This document shows positions 23,363-34,973 of a stretch of DNA of 64,000 bases, piece after piece; position 1 is the first letter of the stretch, and each line of letters begins with the position of its first letter. The notes under the pieces were generated by a model. That model was given only the letters and a program-made list of their open reading frames with translations, did not search any database and was not told the origin of the DNA. The DNA lies in contig JAGVVL010000002.1 of assembly GCA_018287875.1 (NCBI GenBank), forward strand, positions 1-64,000, written 5' to 3'. Origin of the DNA: Nigrospora sphaerica. Taxonomy: Eukaryota > Ascomycota > Sordariomycetes > Amphisphaeriales > Apiosporaceae. The translations under genes and the position numbers were made by a program.

Positions 23363-24733
23363 ATGGTCGATTCACCACCCTCGAGGCAAAGCGCGGGTGG
23401 TGGGAGCCGCCATAGGCCCGCCCCACCCCCCGAGCCGTCACCTCCGGACTCAAGAACACCATCGCCAGACAGCATTACAGCACCTGGACGCAGTCCAGAG
23501 GATATACGCAGCACTATAGACGACTTCAAACGCTTCCTAGCTGGTGAAGTCAACATTGCGGCCTTAGCCGCAGCAGTTCAAGCCGCCATTCCGGTCCTAG
23601 AGACGGCGGCCAAGGAATCGGCCAAGGAATCGGACAACCAGCCCAGCGTCGAAAGACGTATCAATGCTATCGAGAACACGCTGCAAGCTATCTATAAGGA
23701 AATTAAAGCTCCTAAGACGTACGCTGCAGCCGCCACTGCCCCTACCGCCGCCCCAGCACCTAGGGCCCCCCAGGTAGCCAAGACTCTGCCTCCTCGTCAC
23801 GAACGGGAGGTAACGGTCAAGGCCGCAGGAACTGAAGGCCGCACCTACGAAGAGATCGTGCGGAAAGTCAACGCAGCAACAGGCAGAGAAACAGCAATAG
23901 CTACACGGAAGCTTCCCAGCGGAGACTATGCTATTACCTGCAAGACAGTAGAAGAGAAGCGACAGCTGGAAACCGACCCGGCCTGGACCACCGAGGCCTT
24001 CGGAGAGAACGCCTCTATCCAGAAGAGAAAGATCCTGGTGGTGGCCCATGGCATCAACAAGGAGGCCGTAGAGACGAACCAAGGGCAGCTAGGAGTCCAA
24101 CTCCGGAACCAGCCCGGCGGCCCTATCGACGTCCTGGAGGCCAAGCTCCCTCGCAACGCCAAGACCTCGTCTAGGAAGGTCACGGCCCTATATATTGCAG
24201 TACCCACGGTTCAATAAGCGGAACAGCTATGTCGAGACAGCCTTATTTGGCAGTATAGCTACTATCCATGCGAGCCGTTCGCCAAAGGAGCACAGCTTAA
24301 GCAATGCTACCACTGCTACCGTTATAGACATATCGCCCGTGTCTGCCGCCACGCACGCAGGTGCGGGCTCTGCTCTTCAACAAAGCATGACGATAAAGAA
24401 TGCCCAGAAGCCGAGAATAAGAGCCGGTACTGCTGTCCAGCATGCCGAGGACCACACACTACGTGGTCCAAGGAGTGTCCAGTCCGCCAGGAGCAGGTCC
24501 AGATCGCTAAGGCTGCTTATGTCACGAGACCGAAGGGATTCGCACTGCCCTCGTAAGAACTCCCTAAGCCAACAGCCGAAGACTGGCAGACAGTACAGCC
24601 GCGGAAGCGTCGAGCAACTAGCTGCCGTACTAGAAGCACTGGCAGAGCCCGCAGCAGAACCCACGAAGAGACAGACGACATGGACATCGAAACACCGGAG
24701 TCAACACTAAACAGCATCCACGCTCGACCATGA
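23363..24733 (+). pseudogene. LINE family 1 ORF1 (nucleic-acid-binding, three zinc knuckles)
   Basis: 456-codon frame with two in-frame TAA stops (24215, 24554), each explained by CAA to TAA. The N-terminus is Pro/Ser-rich, then an Ala-rich helical segment (residues about 65-125) that may form a coiled coil, then a globular part with KILVVAHGI. The C-terminus carries three zinc knuckles: CYHCYRYRHIARVC, CGLCSSTKHDDKEC and CPACRGPHTTWSKEC. This is the ORF1p layout of Tad/I-type LINEs, which coats the element RNA. The stop TGA at 24731 overlaps the ORF2 start as ATGA. Confidence 0.85.
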
Positions 24734-25911
24734 CAGCGCTAAGGATCCTACACTGGAACACGCAGAAAAGCAAGAAAGCACAGATCCCGGCAGTCGATGC
24801 CATCTCCGCAGAGTACGACGTCCTAGCTATCCAAGAGCCCTGGCGAAACCCACATATACCGACCACGTACTGCCCGAGATCCTCTCCGTACTACCTACTT
24901 TACGCGATCGAGGGAGGTAGGGCATGCATCTACATTAACAAGAAGTACACCCCAGCGCAGTGGACATACGAGGCGCAGCCAGATAGGTGTCGTATCACAA
25001 TCCAACTACCAGACGGTCCCATAACGGTTATCTGCATATACTCGCCTCCCCCTGGGTCCCCCAGCAGATCGGACCTGCCAGCTATCGAAGCCCTCCATGA
25101 CGAACCCCATCCAAGACGAACAGTCCTCGTGGGAGACTTCAACGTCCACCACCCCGTCTGGGGAGGATACAACGTCCGACCCCATAGGGCAGCTGACAAG
25201 CTGCTCCAGCTAGTAGAATCCTGGAGACTCCAGCTGATCACACCCCCTGGAACACCGACATGGACACGAAAAGGATGCGCAGACTCTACGATCGACCTAG
25301 CCTGGGCCACGGGCGATCTCCGGGTCGCCTATGACGGATACGCACCGTACGCAGGATCCGATCACCTCCCTCAGGTGATACGCGTGGCTGGACCCAGTAC
25401 AGACCGCCAAGATAGGCCACGACGCAGCTGGAAAACAGCTGACTATGACCAAGCGAAGGCAGAGGCGGCACACCTACCACAGCCAGGGCGACTCGAGACA
25501 CCAGAAGAAATCGATAGCTACACCGAGACGTTAACTAAGGAATTAACTCGGATAGCCGACCTAGTTGCCCCCCTCCGCTACTCTAAAGGGAGAGGTAAAG
25601 CCTGGTGGAACCGCGAGACAGAAGAAGCTATAAAGAAGGAGCGAAGAGCCCAGCGAATATGGCTTTCCGATAGGACGGACGCAGCTTGGCGAGCCCTCCG
25701 TCAGTCAACTCTCTTAAAGAAGAAAGCAATCCGAGAAGCCAAGACAGCGTCCTGGAGACATATGCTCCACGAGGCGTCCAGCCAGCCAGCTGGCGTCTGG
25801 AATATTGCGAGATGGGTAAGAACGGAAGGAGCAGCACCGCCGTTACCCCCGGCAGTCCCTACACTCTACACACTGCGTGGCGAAGCAACGACCCATAAGG
25901 AGAAAACAGAG
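24730..25911 (+). pseudogene. LINE family 1 ORF2, endonuclease part (truncated)
   Basis: Starts at the ATG overlapping the ORF1 stop and is open to the copia junction (394 codons; the frame runs a few codons into the LTR). It encodes an APE-type (EEP) endonuclease: LHWNTQKSK, LAIQEPWRNP, VGDFNVHHPVWGG, STIDLAWATG and GSDHLPQV hold the expected Asn, Glu, Asp-Asn and Asp-His catalytic residues. The linker toward the RT follows (WWNRETEEAI). The RT itself is lost. No stops interrupt this part. Confidence 0.87.
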
Positions 25912-26107
25912 TGTCGCACTGCAGAGATCGTGGAAAGCGAGGTTCCAGTTGTCTATTAGAAAGAAAACAAAGGAAATCTGTCTGTTGGTGCAGTAGTACA
26001 TATAGTAGCTCAGGACCCCTGTCACCATGTGAATCCTGGCATGTGAAGAGGAGCCACGTGACCTGGCAGGAGAGGCTAAGCCACGTGAATAGCCTCATAT
26101 TGCGACA
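25912..26107 (-). repeat. copia 3' LTR
   Basis: 196 bp with 7-bp terminal inverted repeats TGTCGCA/TGCGACA. Differs from the other LTR at about two positions (CCAGTTGTC versus CCAGTCCTC). Confidence 0.93.
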
Positions 26108-26117
26108 CACCCCCTCA
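26108..26117 (-). promoter_or_regulatory. copia polypurine tract
   Basis: TGAGGGGGTG on the minus strand directly precedes the 3' LTR, the place where plus-strand DNA synthesis is primed. Confidence 0.7.
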
Positions 26118-26175
26118 GCAGCGACAGTAATGGCGTTGCTGACTTCGCGTGCTAGCTCCTCCGTGATCCTATTTC

Positions 26176-29100
26176 TTATATTAGGTCTATCGCCTGTCGG
26201 ATGTCCTGGAGATTCAGGAGACTCTTAAAGTGTTCGAATTTCGCTCGTGAGAGGTTCTTCGTTAGTCCGTCGGCTGGCATGTCCTTTATGGCAAGGTATG
26301 TGAGTTGAAAAGCGCCCTTTGCGTACTTCTGGCGGAGCCACAAGTTATGAATATCCACATGGCGTAGCTTGGTAGATACCCTGTCGTTGTTGCCGATAAC
26401 TAGGCGTATGGTCTGCTGATTATCACAGGAGATGCTGAACGGAGCGTCGAGAACGAGTTGAATATCCCGGAATAGCCTCTGAAGTGCCATGGTCTCCTTC
26501 GCCGTTTCGCTAAGCGCTAGGAGCTCCGCCTCGGTGGTTGAGGTAGTGACTGTGGACTGGCGATTCGCTTTCCAGACCACCGGACCACCGAACAACTGGA
26601 TAAGATAGCCCTGAGAGGACTTTCTGGACTCTGGATCGTCTGCGAAAGAAGCGTCGGTCGAGATTGCAAGCGCCTGGGGAACTGGATGCGGCGCCTTGCT
26701 CGTTCCATAGCGGACTGAGACGTGCCGGGTGCTATACGCATAGCGGATGCAATAATCAGCTGCCTCAAGGTGCTCTTGGCTCGGATTCGTGAGGAAACGT
26801 GATAGCTGTGAGCAGGCGAACGACAGATCAGGCCTGACCATTATCGCGCTATATAGGATGCTCCCAATGCGCTCTTGATAGGCCTTAACCCTGTGAGGCG
26901 GTGACGTGCCCTGGTACGGTGCCAAATCAGCCGAAGGAAGTGGTGTAGCTGGAGCTTTTCCGTTAGTGAGGCCGAAACGTTTAGCCACCTTCTCGAGGTA
27001 AGCGTCGTGCGACAGCCACAGAAGTGACTCTTCTCGCTTGCGGACGACTCTAACACCTAGATAATAGTTAACAGGGCCTTGATCCTTAAGCTCATAGATA
27101 CGCTTCAGAGCTTCAATCAGAGATAGGGCCTCCTCTTTAGCCTGTGAGCTGTAGCAGACGAGGAAGTCGTCCATATAGAAGATAACGAAGATGGTGCGTT
27201 TCTCGTTAAAGAACAAGCAGGGCTCCTCGGGTGTGCTGATGAGCCCCAGACGGCGGAGTGAGCTGGAGAAGTCTCGGAACCACAGTTGAGGTGACTCTTT
27301 AAGCCCGTAGAGTGCCTTGTTAAGCTTGAGGCAATACCCTGGCTTCTCGTAGCCTGGAGGATACTCCATATAGATAGGCTGTGAGCCTTCTGCGAAAAGG
27401 GCGTTCAGGAAGGCGTTAACAACATCGAATTGTCTCACTTCCCAGTCGAAATAGCACACTAGCGCTATGATGATGCGAAAGGACCTGGAGGCTAGCGTAG
27501 CAGCGTATATGCTGGCTAGAGAAGAGATGATTTGCTTGTCTCCTCGTACGCAGATCCTAGCTTTGCAGCGTAGGTGGCGGTTGTTCTCATCGAATTTATC
27601 GGTGAAAACCCATTTGAGAGGCAGCTTGAAGAGTGAAGGCCGATCAGGGATCTCCTCCCAGGCTCCCATTGCCTCTGCCTTGTCGATCTCAAGCTTGGTA
27701 GCTTACTTGAACTGTTCTCCTCTAGGATGAGTAGCTAATTCACGCCAGTGCTTAGGCGGAGGAGCGAAATTTGGTTGTACGCTCGGTTTAGCAGGCCGCT
27801 TAAGTGCGTGTTTTAACCTAGTCGATGCAAAGACTCGTGCATGAACGGTCCTGAAGAGATTGTCGTCGTGCTCGGACATCTCTGTAATAGCGAGAAAGGT
27901 GCTCAGGAGTGCTTCGAGATGATCAGTCTCTTGCAACTGCGTCTCCTTAAGCCCAAACAGTAGCGAAAGGAATGACTGCTGGTTCTCCTCTCTCTCCCTG
28001 ACTCTAGCACTCCTCCTAGCCGGTTGGGCTGATCTGGGAGCACGAGTTCTTCCTCCTCTAATACTGGGTCGGTTCTCAGAGGTGGTAACCGCCTCTTCGT
28101 TAAGAGGTCGGACTATGATCTCCTCGCGAATCTCTTCTCGATCCGCGGATGGAGTCTGCTCCTGGGCCTTCTGTGGAGCTTGACTCCTTTCCTCAGCATC
28201 TTCGGCTGTGAGCGATAGCTCTTCAGCATCTTGTGCCGGAAATTGGTGTGCATCCTCTCCATCTTGGTTCTCTAATGAGTGACTCGGCGAGAGAAGTCCT
28301 GCATGCGCATCAGATAACTTAGGCCCATGAACTCCTAAGCTGTCTTCAGGTGAGCATTCCACCCCCGAGTTCTTGTCGACGGGTCCCTCAGGCATGTCTG
28401 CCACCCCCGAGGCTTCGAGTTAAGCTTCTCGCGTGCCTTCAGGACAGTCTGCAAGACTGACAGATTCGTCTAGCTCCTCAAGCTCTTCCCATAGCTTCAT
28501 CGACTCCGATGTGAAGCCTGTCTCGGCTAGTGGGATGCTTGAGGGATCGACGTCCAGATATTCTATCGCCTCCGGTTCGAGACGTTGCGTCTCCTTACCG
28601 GAATAGAACTGCGTTTCGTCGAATGTGACGTCTCGCGTTTGGATCACTCTGCCATGCTTTGGTAGCCAGATTCGGTAGATGTTTCTAGCGGCATAGCCTA
28701 CTAGATATCCGATTTGAGCCCTTGGTTGAACTTTGAACGCTCGGCGATCTAGCCCAGCTGCTCTCCTCTGGTGTAGTGCGTATGCTTTGCACCCGAAGAC
28801 GTAGATCCCCGACCAGTCTGGTCGTAGGTCTGCATGGATGTCTCGCACCTGAGCTGGGCTGTATCGCTCCTCATTCTGAATAAACCAGTGGTCTAGCACC
28901 TCATCTGGGCTGCGGAAGCGCTGCGCTGGGGACGGGCTCATGTTGATGAGCTTCGTTGCTACAGCTGTTGCCTCCGGCCAGAGAGTCTCGGGAAGCTTGG
29001 CATGCTCCCTCAGCTTGAGTGCGCGGTTGACGACCTCCTGGCCTGCCCTCTCTGAGCCCCCATTCGGCTCGTGTGTGTGCGGAGGGGAGATCTCCAGGTC

Positions 29101-31368
29101 AATCCCCTCATCTCTAGCCCATTGCTCGTACTCAGTCATGCCTTGGATTGCTATCACACCTTTCTCGCCATCGTGCTTAAGAATAGCCACGTGGAGGTTA
29201 TAGCGCCTGAGGACATGCCTTTCAAAGCTATGCAGTATCCGAAATAGCTGCGTGTGTGACTTAGTGGGCGTTGCAAACGACCACAGCTTGCCACTGTAGT
29301 CGTCCTTCAGTACCAGTAGCCAGCGAGATCCATCGTAGCCTCTAGGATACTTAAAGAGGTCCCAGAGCACCCTGAAGAACGGCCTTGGGGCCCGTTCCGT
29401 TGGAACTCGGCTAATAACGCGTCTGGCATCCGAAAGTCTGCAAGTTTCGCACTCCTCGAGCGGCTCGCCAACGAAGCCGACATTCTGGCCGCTCTCGGTA
29501 AGTTTCCTGAGTGCCTCTCTGCCTAGGTGTCCAGCCCTAGCGTGCCAGAGGGCCTCGGAATCCATCCTGACCTTAGGTCTAGTCTTTTGTCTTTCCCCAG
29601 TAGGTGCTCGGCGGATAACTGGAAACGCACGAACCGTTCCAGCTGGTGTCTAGGTGATCTGAGAGGCGAAAGAAGAGTAGGTGTAAAGAGGCTTGTATTC
29701 AAGGAACGTAAGATTGCCCACTCTCTGTAACTGTCGCACCACAGAGCCTTCTCCAGGCCCGTGTTGCAGAGCACAGTCTCTGCCATGATACCAGATGTCA
29801 GCCTTCAGAAGAAGAGCCTCAGAGATGATGTTGGTGTGGAATCCCTCAACCACAATGACGTTGTGTAGCACGAGATCGACCTTGCCACGCCCCTTGACGT
29901 TCAAAGCGCCCTTCAGAACCCTTCTCCCATATCCCTTAATAGGAAAGGCCGCAGTGCCTGCCTCGACAACACTTCCGACATCTGCCGGTGTGAATGATCC
30001 TGCCTTAAGCAGCTCAACAGAGTTAACGATGTGCGACGAGCCGCAGCTGTCGACAACAGTCGACTGCGAGAGATTGTGTGGACCGGCTTAAGACGCGACC
30101 GCTAGGTTGATGTTGGCTGGGGTCGGGAATAGCGTGGAGCTGATCACGACGGCGTTGAACGCCCTATGAGAGGCGTCGCCGTACCATCCCTTCTCCTCGA
30201 GGAGCTTGCGTAATGAGGCCCACTGACTATCCTCGAGTCGCTTCTTGATGTCCTCAACCTTCGTGGCGGACATGCTATCAAATGGTTTGCCGTTCGGTAG
30301 GGGGTCTGCTGATCCTCTAAGAGCGAACTGCAGCTGGCGACAATCTATGGGTTCCCAAACATGTGATCGTGTGGGCATAAAGCATGGGCATTGCTTTCCA
30401 ACACTCTTCTTTTTGCCTTTCGCGTTCTGGGCGGCCTGGTGGGCTTGAGCTTGGGCGTCTCCTTGCTGGCCGATGGCTGCGAAAGAGTTTAACTTCTTGT
30501 CATGTCGCATGCCGGACATAGTCAGCTGCTCCAAAAAGATTGAGCTGAGCTGCGTCAGCGTGAGGGGGACTCCCCCTGTCACTTCGGCGGTCAGGATGTT
30601 GTCTAAGCGATTCTGAGCCCACTGTGGCGCCATTCGCTCTCGGACTGCCTTGAGGTACGCTTTAACGGTAAGAGTCCCCTGCACTTCGGGAATCTTATGT
30701 GCCACTGCGAGCGAATAAGCAGTAGTGAACTCAGAGTGCCATCCTTCAGGAGAAACTCCACCGTTGGAGGCGCTCGCTAGCGCGCGCTGGTAGCGATCCT
30801 GGACCTGGGAGATGACCGAGGTGGCTGATGGCTGATACTGGTCCCGTAGCTCTCGAAGTAAGGCCTAGAGCGTGTTGGTTTTCTTAGGGGGTTTGTCCAC
30901 CCCCTCAGTTGGTCTGACCGGCGTTGCTCCTTCGGATGTCGCGGTCATCGTCGTGAACACCGTGGCGACCGTCTTCGCATGTGAAACATCTGCATCTGCT
31001 GAGTTGATTCGGCTCCTGGCTGCCATGAGGTACTCCTTTCTGACCGTCGTCTCCACCTAATTGAGAAGGGCGAGGTAATGGCCATTTTTCGCTTGCCAGT
31101 GGTGCACCTTAGTCGAATAGGACTTCATGTCGCGGTTGTACTGCCTATCTGCTTCGAGCAGTGCAGTAGAGTCGTTCTCCTTAGCACCTTGAGGGGCCTG
31201 GTAGGCTGGCTCCTTCGGAGGATCGATAAGGACGAAGTTGTTAGCAGCGTCTGGGTCGATGTGTTCCCAGATGCGTCGCTCTTTGGCTGCGCTCTGAAGC
31301 GTCTCAAACCATTCAGGCCAGTCGTACTTGGTGTTAAGGGCGAACTTGGTGATCTTGTTATCGGACAT
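26176..31368 (-). pseudogene. copia gag-pol polyprotein with six in-frame stops
   Basis: A single frame from ATG 31368 to TAA 26176 with no frameshift but stops at 31057, 30865, 30088, 29650, 28420 and 27703 (TAG or TAA, each one C-to-T change from a Gln codon). Gag is N-terminal (MSDNKITKF). The aspartic protease active site is VVDSCGSSHIVN at about 30040. Integrase has the HHCC finger (WHARAGHLG ... CETC) and a D-D-E core (LWDLFK, KHDGEKG, GGSERAGQE). RT has RQFDVVNAFLNALF and FYMDDFLVC. RNase H has STDASFADD, TTEAELLALS and RHVDIHNLWLRQKY. Family function is copy-and-paste transposition through virus-like particles; this copy cannot make the full polyprotein without readthrough. Confidence 0.9.
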
Positions 31369-31509
31369 CGTGCTGGATAGTCGCTTTAAGGCTGGTCTCA
31401 GGAGCGAGGAGAAAAGAAGGATGGATGGAAATGGGGAATTGAGGTTATCCCACGACTCTGAGTATCTTGCGTAGCGTGTTACTTGCTCTGAGAATTGCAA
31501 GTGAAGGCC

Positions 31510-31520
31510 GGGCTCATAAC
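31510..31520 (-). promoter_or_regulatory. copia primer-binding site, half-tRNA type
   Basis: Directly inside the 5' LTR the plus strand reads GGGCTCATAAC, identical to initiator tRNA-Met nucleotides about 29-39 spanning the CAU anticodon; the element strand is complementary to it. This matches the primer use known for Drosophila copia, where a 39-nt 5' half of tRNA-iMet primes, rather than the tRNA 3' end. Confidence 0.7.
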
Positions 31521-31716
31521 TGTCGCACTGCAGAGATCGTGGAAAGCGAGGTTCCAGTCCTCTATTAGAAAGAAAACAAAGGAAATCTGTCTGTTGGTGC
31601 AGTAGTACATATAGTAGCTCAGGACCCCTGTCACCATGTGAATCCTGGCATGTGAAGAGGAGCCACGTGACCTGGCAGGAGAGGCTAAGCCACGTGAATA
31701 GCCTCATATTGCGACA
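31521..31716 (-). repeat. copia 5' LTR
   Basis: 196 bp, same termini as its partner at 25912 and almost identical, indicating recent insertion or conversion. Confidence 0.93.
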
Positions 31717-34700
31717 AGATAATAAACTCGAAGCTTTTACCGGCCTAGTCGCGCTCGGCATATAAAGCCTCACGCCACTTCTCCCAATACCGACGGCGGA
31801 TTAACTGGACTAACGGGCAACGGAGATCCTAGCCCTCTTACGCAGAGCGCTAGAAACAATCGGGAAGCAGCCAATTAGGAACGGTCATAATGGGCCATGG
31901 TGGACCGACGCTTGCCGGGAAGCCCGGGACGCGTTCCGACGAGCAAGACGACACCACCAAGGGGACTGGAGACACCTAGAAGAACGAAGACACTTCCTCG
32001 CGGTTATACAGAGGGAAAAGCGGGAATATTGGCAACGGCAAATCGACTCTGTCCAGTCCGATTAAGACCTATACAGGGTCGTCCAATAGCATAAAATGCA
32101 GCCCGCCTTACAGGCACCTCCTCTAGTTATCGGGGACAAGACAATCGAAGACACGGAAAAGAAGGCACACGCCCTACGCAAGGCCCTTCTAAAGCGATTC
32201 ACGGACGCCGAAGACCTCGAGGACGACCCTCTTAAGATCCCGACGGTACCACAGCGCATCTTGCCCTGGAGCACCCACATATCTAAGGAGGAGCTGACAG
32301 CCGCCATAATCGCAGTGAAGAGCACTTCGCCCAGGACCGATGGAATCTCGGTACGGCTGCTGAAAACGTGCTGGGAGGCTATCCAAGAACCTGTACGGTC
32401 CCTCTTCCAAGCCTGCCTACGGATCGGTCACTACCCACGCCCGTTCCGTATAGCCGAGGTCGTGATGCTTCGGAAGCCGAATAAGAAAGACCTCTCGAAC
32501 CCCCGCTCCTAGCGACCGATCGCGCTTCTCTCCTGCCTTGGGAAAGGCCTCGAGAGACTCGTAGCTAAACGAATAGCGAACACCACGCTCTTATATAAGG
32601 TGGTCAGCCTATAACAGGCCGGCGCCTTGCCGACACGGGCAGCCTCAGACCTCCTTGCCTGCCTAACACACGAGATCGAGCATTCCCTAGAGAACAAAGG
32701 CACAGCCTCGATTCTCACCGTGGACGTGAAGGGCGTATTCGACGCCACCCTTAAGAGGCGGCTTATACTTTGTATAAGGCAATAGGGCTAGGCAACCCAG
32801 CTTATTAAGTTTGTCGGCTCCTTTATAGAAGAGAGATAAGCACGGATCCAACTCGACGACGTTATAATAAAGCCACAGGTAATCTAATGCGGCCTACTAT
32901 AAGGGTCCCCCGCCTCCCCTGTCCTCTTCCTTCTATATATTGCAGACATCCTACTCGAGGATATAAGACACCGTTTTGGGTATGCGGACGATATATACTT
33001 TTACTAAGCTAGCAAGTCCCTATACGATAACGCACGACAGCTAGCAAAGGACTTAAACGATATCCTTAACTGGGGTAAGGGAAACAAAGTTACTATCGAC
33101 CCGGACAAAAGCGAGCTGCTCTATTTCACGTGCATAAAGAACCCAGGGGAACTCCCTAGCGTGACAGCACGGGACTATAGGCTGACTATACACGCCTCGG
33201 CCCAGCCTATACGATGGCTCGGCGTCTGGTTCGACTCGAAGCTTCGGTTCACGGAGCACGTGAAGAGGAAAGCGGCATAGGCGCGAAACGTCGTATAACA
33301 CCTTCGGAGCCTAGCTAACACTTAGCAAGGCCCTCCGCTAAGAGCCCTCCGGAAGGCTATCTTTACCTGCGTTCTCCCTATCCTCACATACGGGTCCGAG
33401 GCATAGTACGAGGGACGCACGAAGACACGAAAGTTCGCTAGCCGACAACATAATACGGAGGTGTCGACACGATAAGAGGCATAAATAGACGAAATAGACA
33501 GGGTCCTAAGGGAGGCCATACGAGCTGTTCTACCTATATGGAAGACAACACCGATAGCCACGCTATATAGGGACGCAGGTGTCCTAACGGCGCGAATCGC
33601 ACTGGAAGCGGCGTTCTATTGCTTCGGACAACGGCTCCAGTTAATGGACAACAGCCATATGCTAACAGCGCGGACGGCGCTGCGGCCCTATTTATCAGGC
33701 CGCGGCTACGGCTCTTTCCAGCCCACGCGAACCAGGCTCCAGAGAGCGGCCAGACTCCTACCTACCATCCCGAGGCCACAGTACCTCCTAAAAAGTTACA
33801 CGTTTAAACCGGACCCGCAGAAGGACAAGAAAACTACAGCGAAGGAGTTCATAACGTGGCAATTAAAGCTTCCCGACACCCACCTCGTCGTCTTCTCAGA
33901 CAGGTCGAAAGGACCGGACGAGGCAGTCGGCTAGGGTTTCGTGATTTACAAAAATGGTCGGAAAATAAGACAAGGAAAAGGCCGACTAGGCCTAGCGGAA
34001 GTCTTCGACGGAGAGGCTGTAGGAGCGTGGCAAGGTCTACGTCAAGCCCACCGGACCAACCCAGGCGCGACAATCCACGTTTGCCTAGACAACACCTCGG
34101 TTATCCAAGGCCTCACAGGAACTGCACCGAAAAGCTCGCAAGAAGTTTTCCTTGCCTTTCAGGAGCTAGCGACTATAGCCGACGTCCGCATTCGATGGGT
34201 GCCAGGTTATGAGGGGATTTAAGGGAACGAAGAGGCCGACAGGCTAGCGAATGAAGGGGCCGCACTCTTAACACGCCGGTCAGCCTAAGCTACGTACGCA
34301 GGCGTAAAGCGACTCCGAAAAACAATAATACGAGAACAATTCACGAAGTGGTGGGAGGAGGCCTCCTAGGGCTGTAAGCGCTACCGAGAGCTTGAATTCA
34401 CCAACGCTACCCTTAAGGTGCCTAAGGAGCTGGACCTCCCTAGACGGACACTCCACAACTTTCTCGCGCTCCGATTAAGACACGGAGACTTCGACTGGTA
34501 CTATAAGAAATTCCAACATCCCTAGAACGACCGATGCACTTGCCGAATGTTACGGACACTAGAGTATCTAGTCTACTGCTGTAAAACAAGAAGGTAACAG
34601 GCCCGTTGGCCTAAGTTCGACCCCGAACCGAAAACCTTAAAGGAATACTGGCAACGGCTTATACACGACCCGGAGAGGTTCCAGCTCTTTACAACGCTAA

Positions 34701-34760
34701 CGAAGTACTACAAGGATATATGCCCACCATCGGTAGGCCGTAGAAGTTACTCTATGTGAA
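31717..34760 (+). pseudogene. LINE family 2 ORF2 (RT and RNase H)
   Basis: One frame with over 20 stops. Recognisable parts in order: GPWWTDACREARDAFRRA (linker), STSPRTDGISVRLLK and RPIALLSCLGKGLERL (RT), LTVDVKGVFDATLKRR, GSPASPVLFLLYIADILLED and FGYADDIYFY (catalytic YADD), then RNase H with VVFSDRSK, AEVFDGEAVGAWQGLR, HVCLDNTSVIQGL and IRWVPGYEGI-GNEEADRLAN. It ends with a Cys-rich tail (RCTCRM). The stops fall at Gln/Trp codons, as RIP predicts. Confidence 0.83.
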
Positions 34761-34942
34761 GTCGCAGCTATTCGGACGGAGATAGAGCCGGGAACGAGCT
34801 CGCACGGAGGAGCCACGGAGACGGTTTGACTAAAGGGTTGCCATTGGGCTTGACATGCGAGATATCTCGTGTTCATGTAGATAGACTCTCGCACGCCAGA
34901 TGCCCCTCGGGAGGCGGGACACTGTCCCAGTATGGCGATAAT

Positions 34943-34970
<28 letters not shown>
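34943..34970. repeat. (AC)14 microsatellite at LINE 3' end
   Basis: Fourteen uninterrupted AC units between LINE family 2 and the Fot1-like element. Perfect, hence young, compared with its decayed surroundings. Confidence 0.9.

Positions 34971-34973
<3 letters not shown>

Larger units (their letters stand above)
23231..25911 (+). mobile_element. Tad1-like LINE family 1, copy 2 (5' part, cut by copia)
   Basis: The only copy with ORF1. The exact 5' end is uncertain (somewhere before 23363). ORF2 is cut at 25911, within AAGGAGAAAACAGAG, where the copia LTR starts; copies 1 and 3 continue there with GCCTTCCGAGAGAGG. The missing 3' half is not found on the far side of the copia element. Confidence 0.85.
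25912..31716 (-). mobile_element. Ty1/copia LTR retrotransposon, full length, stop-riddled
   Basis: 5805 bp, transcribed on the minus strand: 5' LTR 31521-31716, primer site beside it, one gag-pol frame, polypurine tract 26108-26117, 3' LTR 25912-26107. The LTRs start TGTCGCA and end TGCGACA. Domain order protease-integrase-RT-RNase H makes it Pseudoviridae-type (copia). The flanking pentamers differ (CAGAG left, AGATA right), and the left flank is LINE family 1 while the right flank is LINE family 2. Confidence 0.93.
31717..34970 (+). mobile_element. LINE family 2 (Tad-like with RNase H), 5'-truncated
   Basis: Begins at the copia LTR in the linker between endonuclease and RT and runs to a 3' region ending in an (AC)14 tract at 34943-34970. 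Diverged from family 1 in the RT and carrying RNase H. Directly beyond the AC tract the sequence becomes a Fot1-like transposase C-terminus, so the LINE probably inserted there with the AC tract as its 3' tail. Confidence 0.8.
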
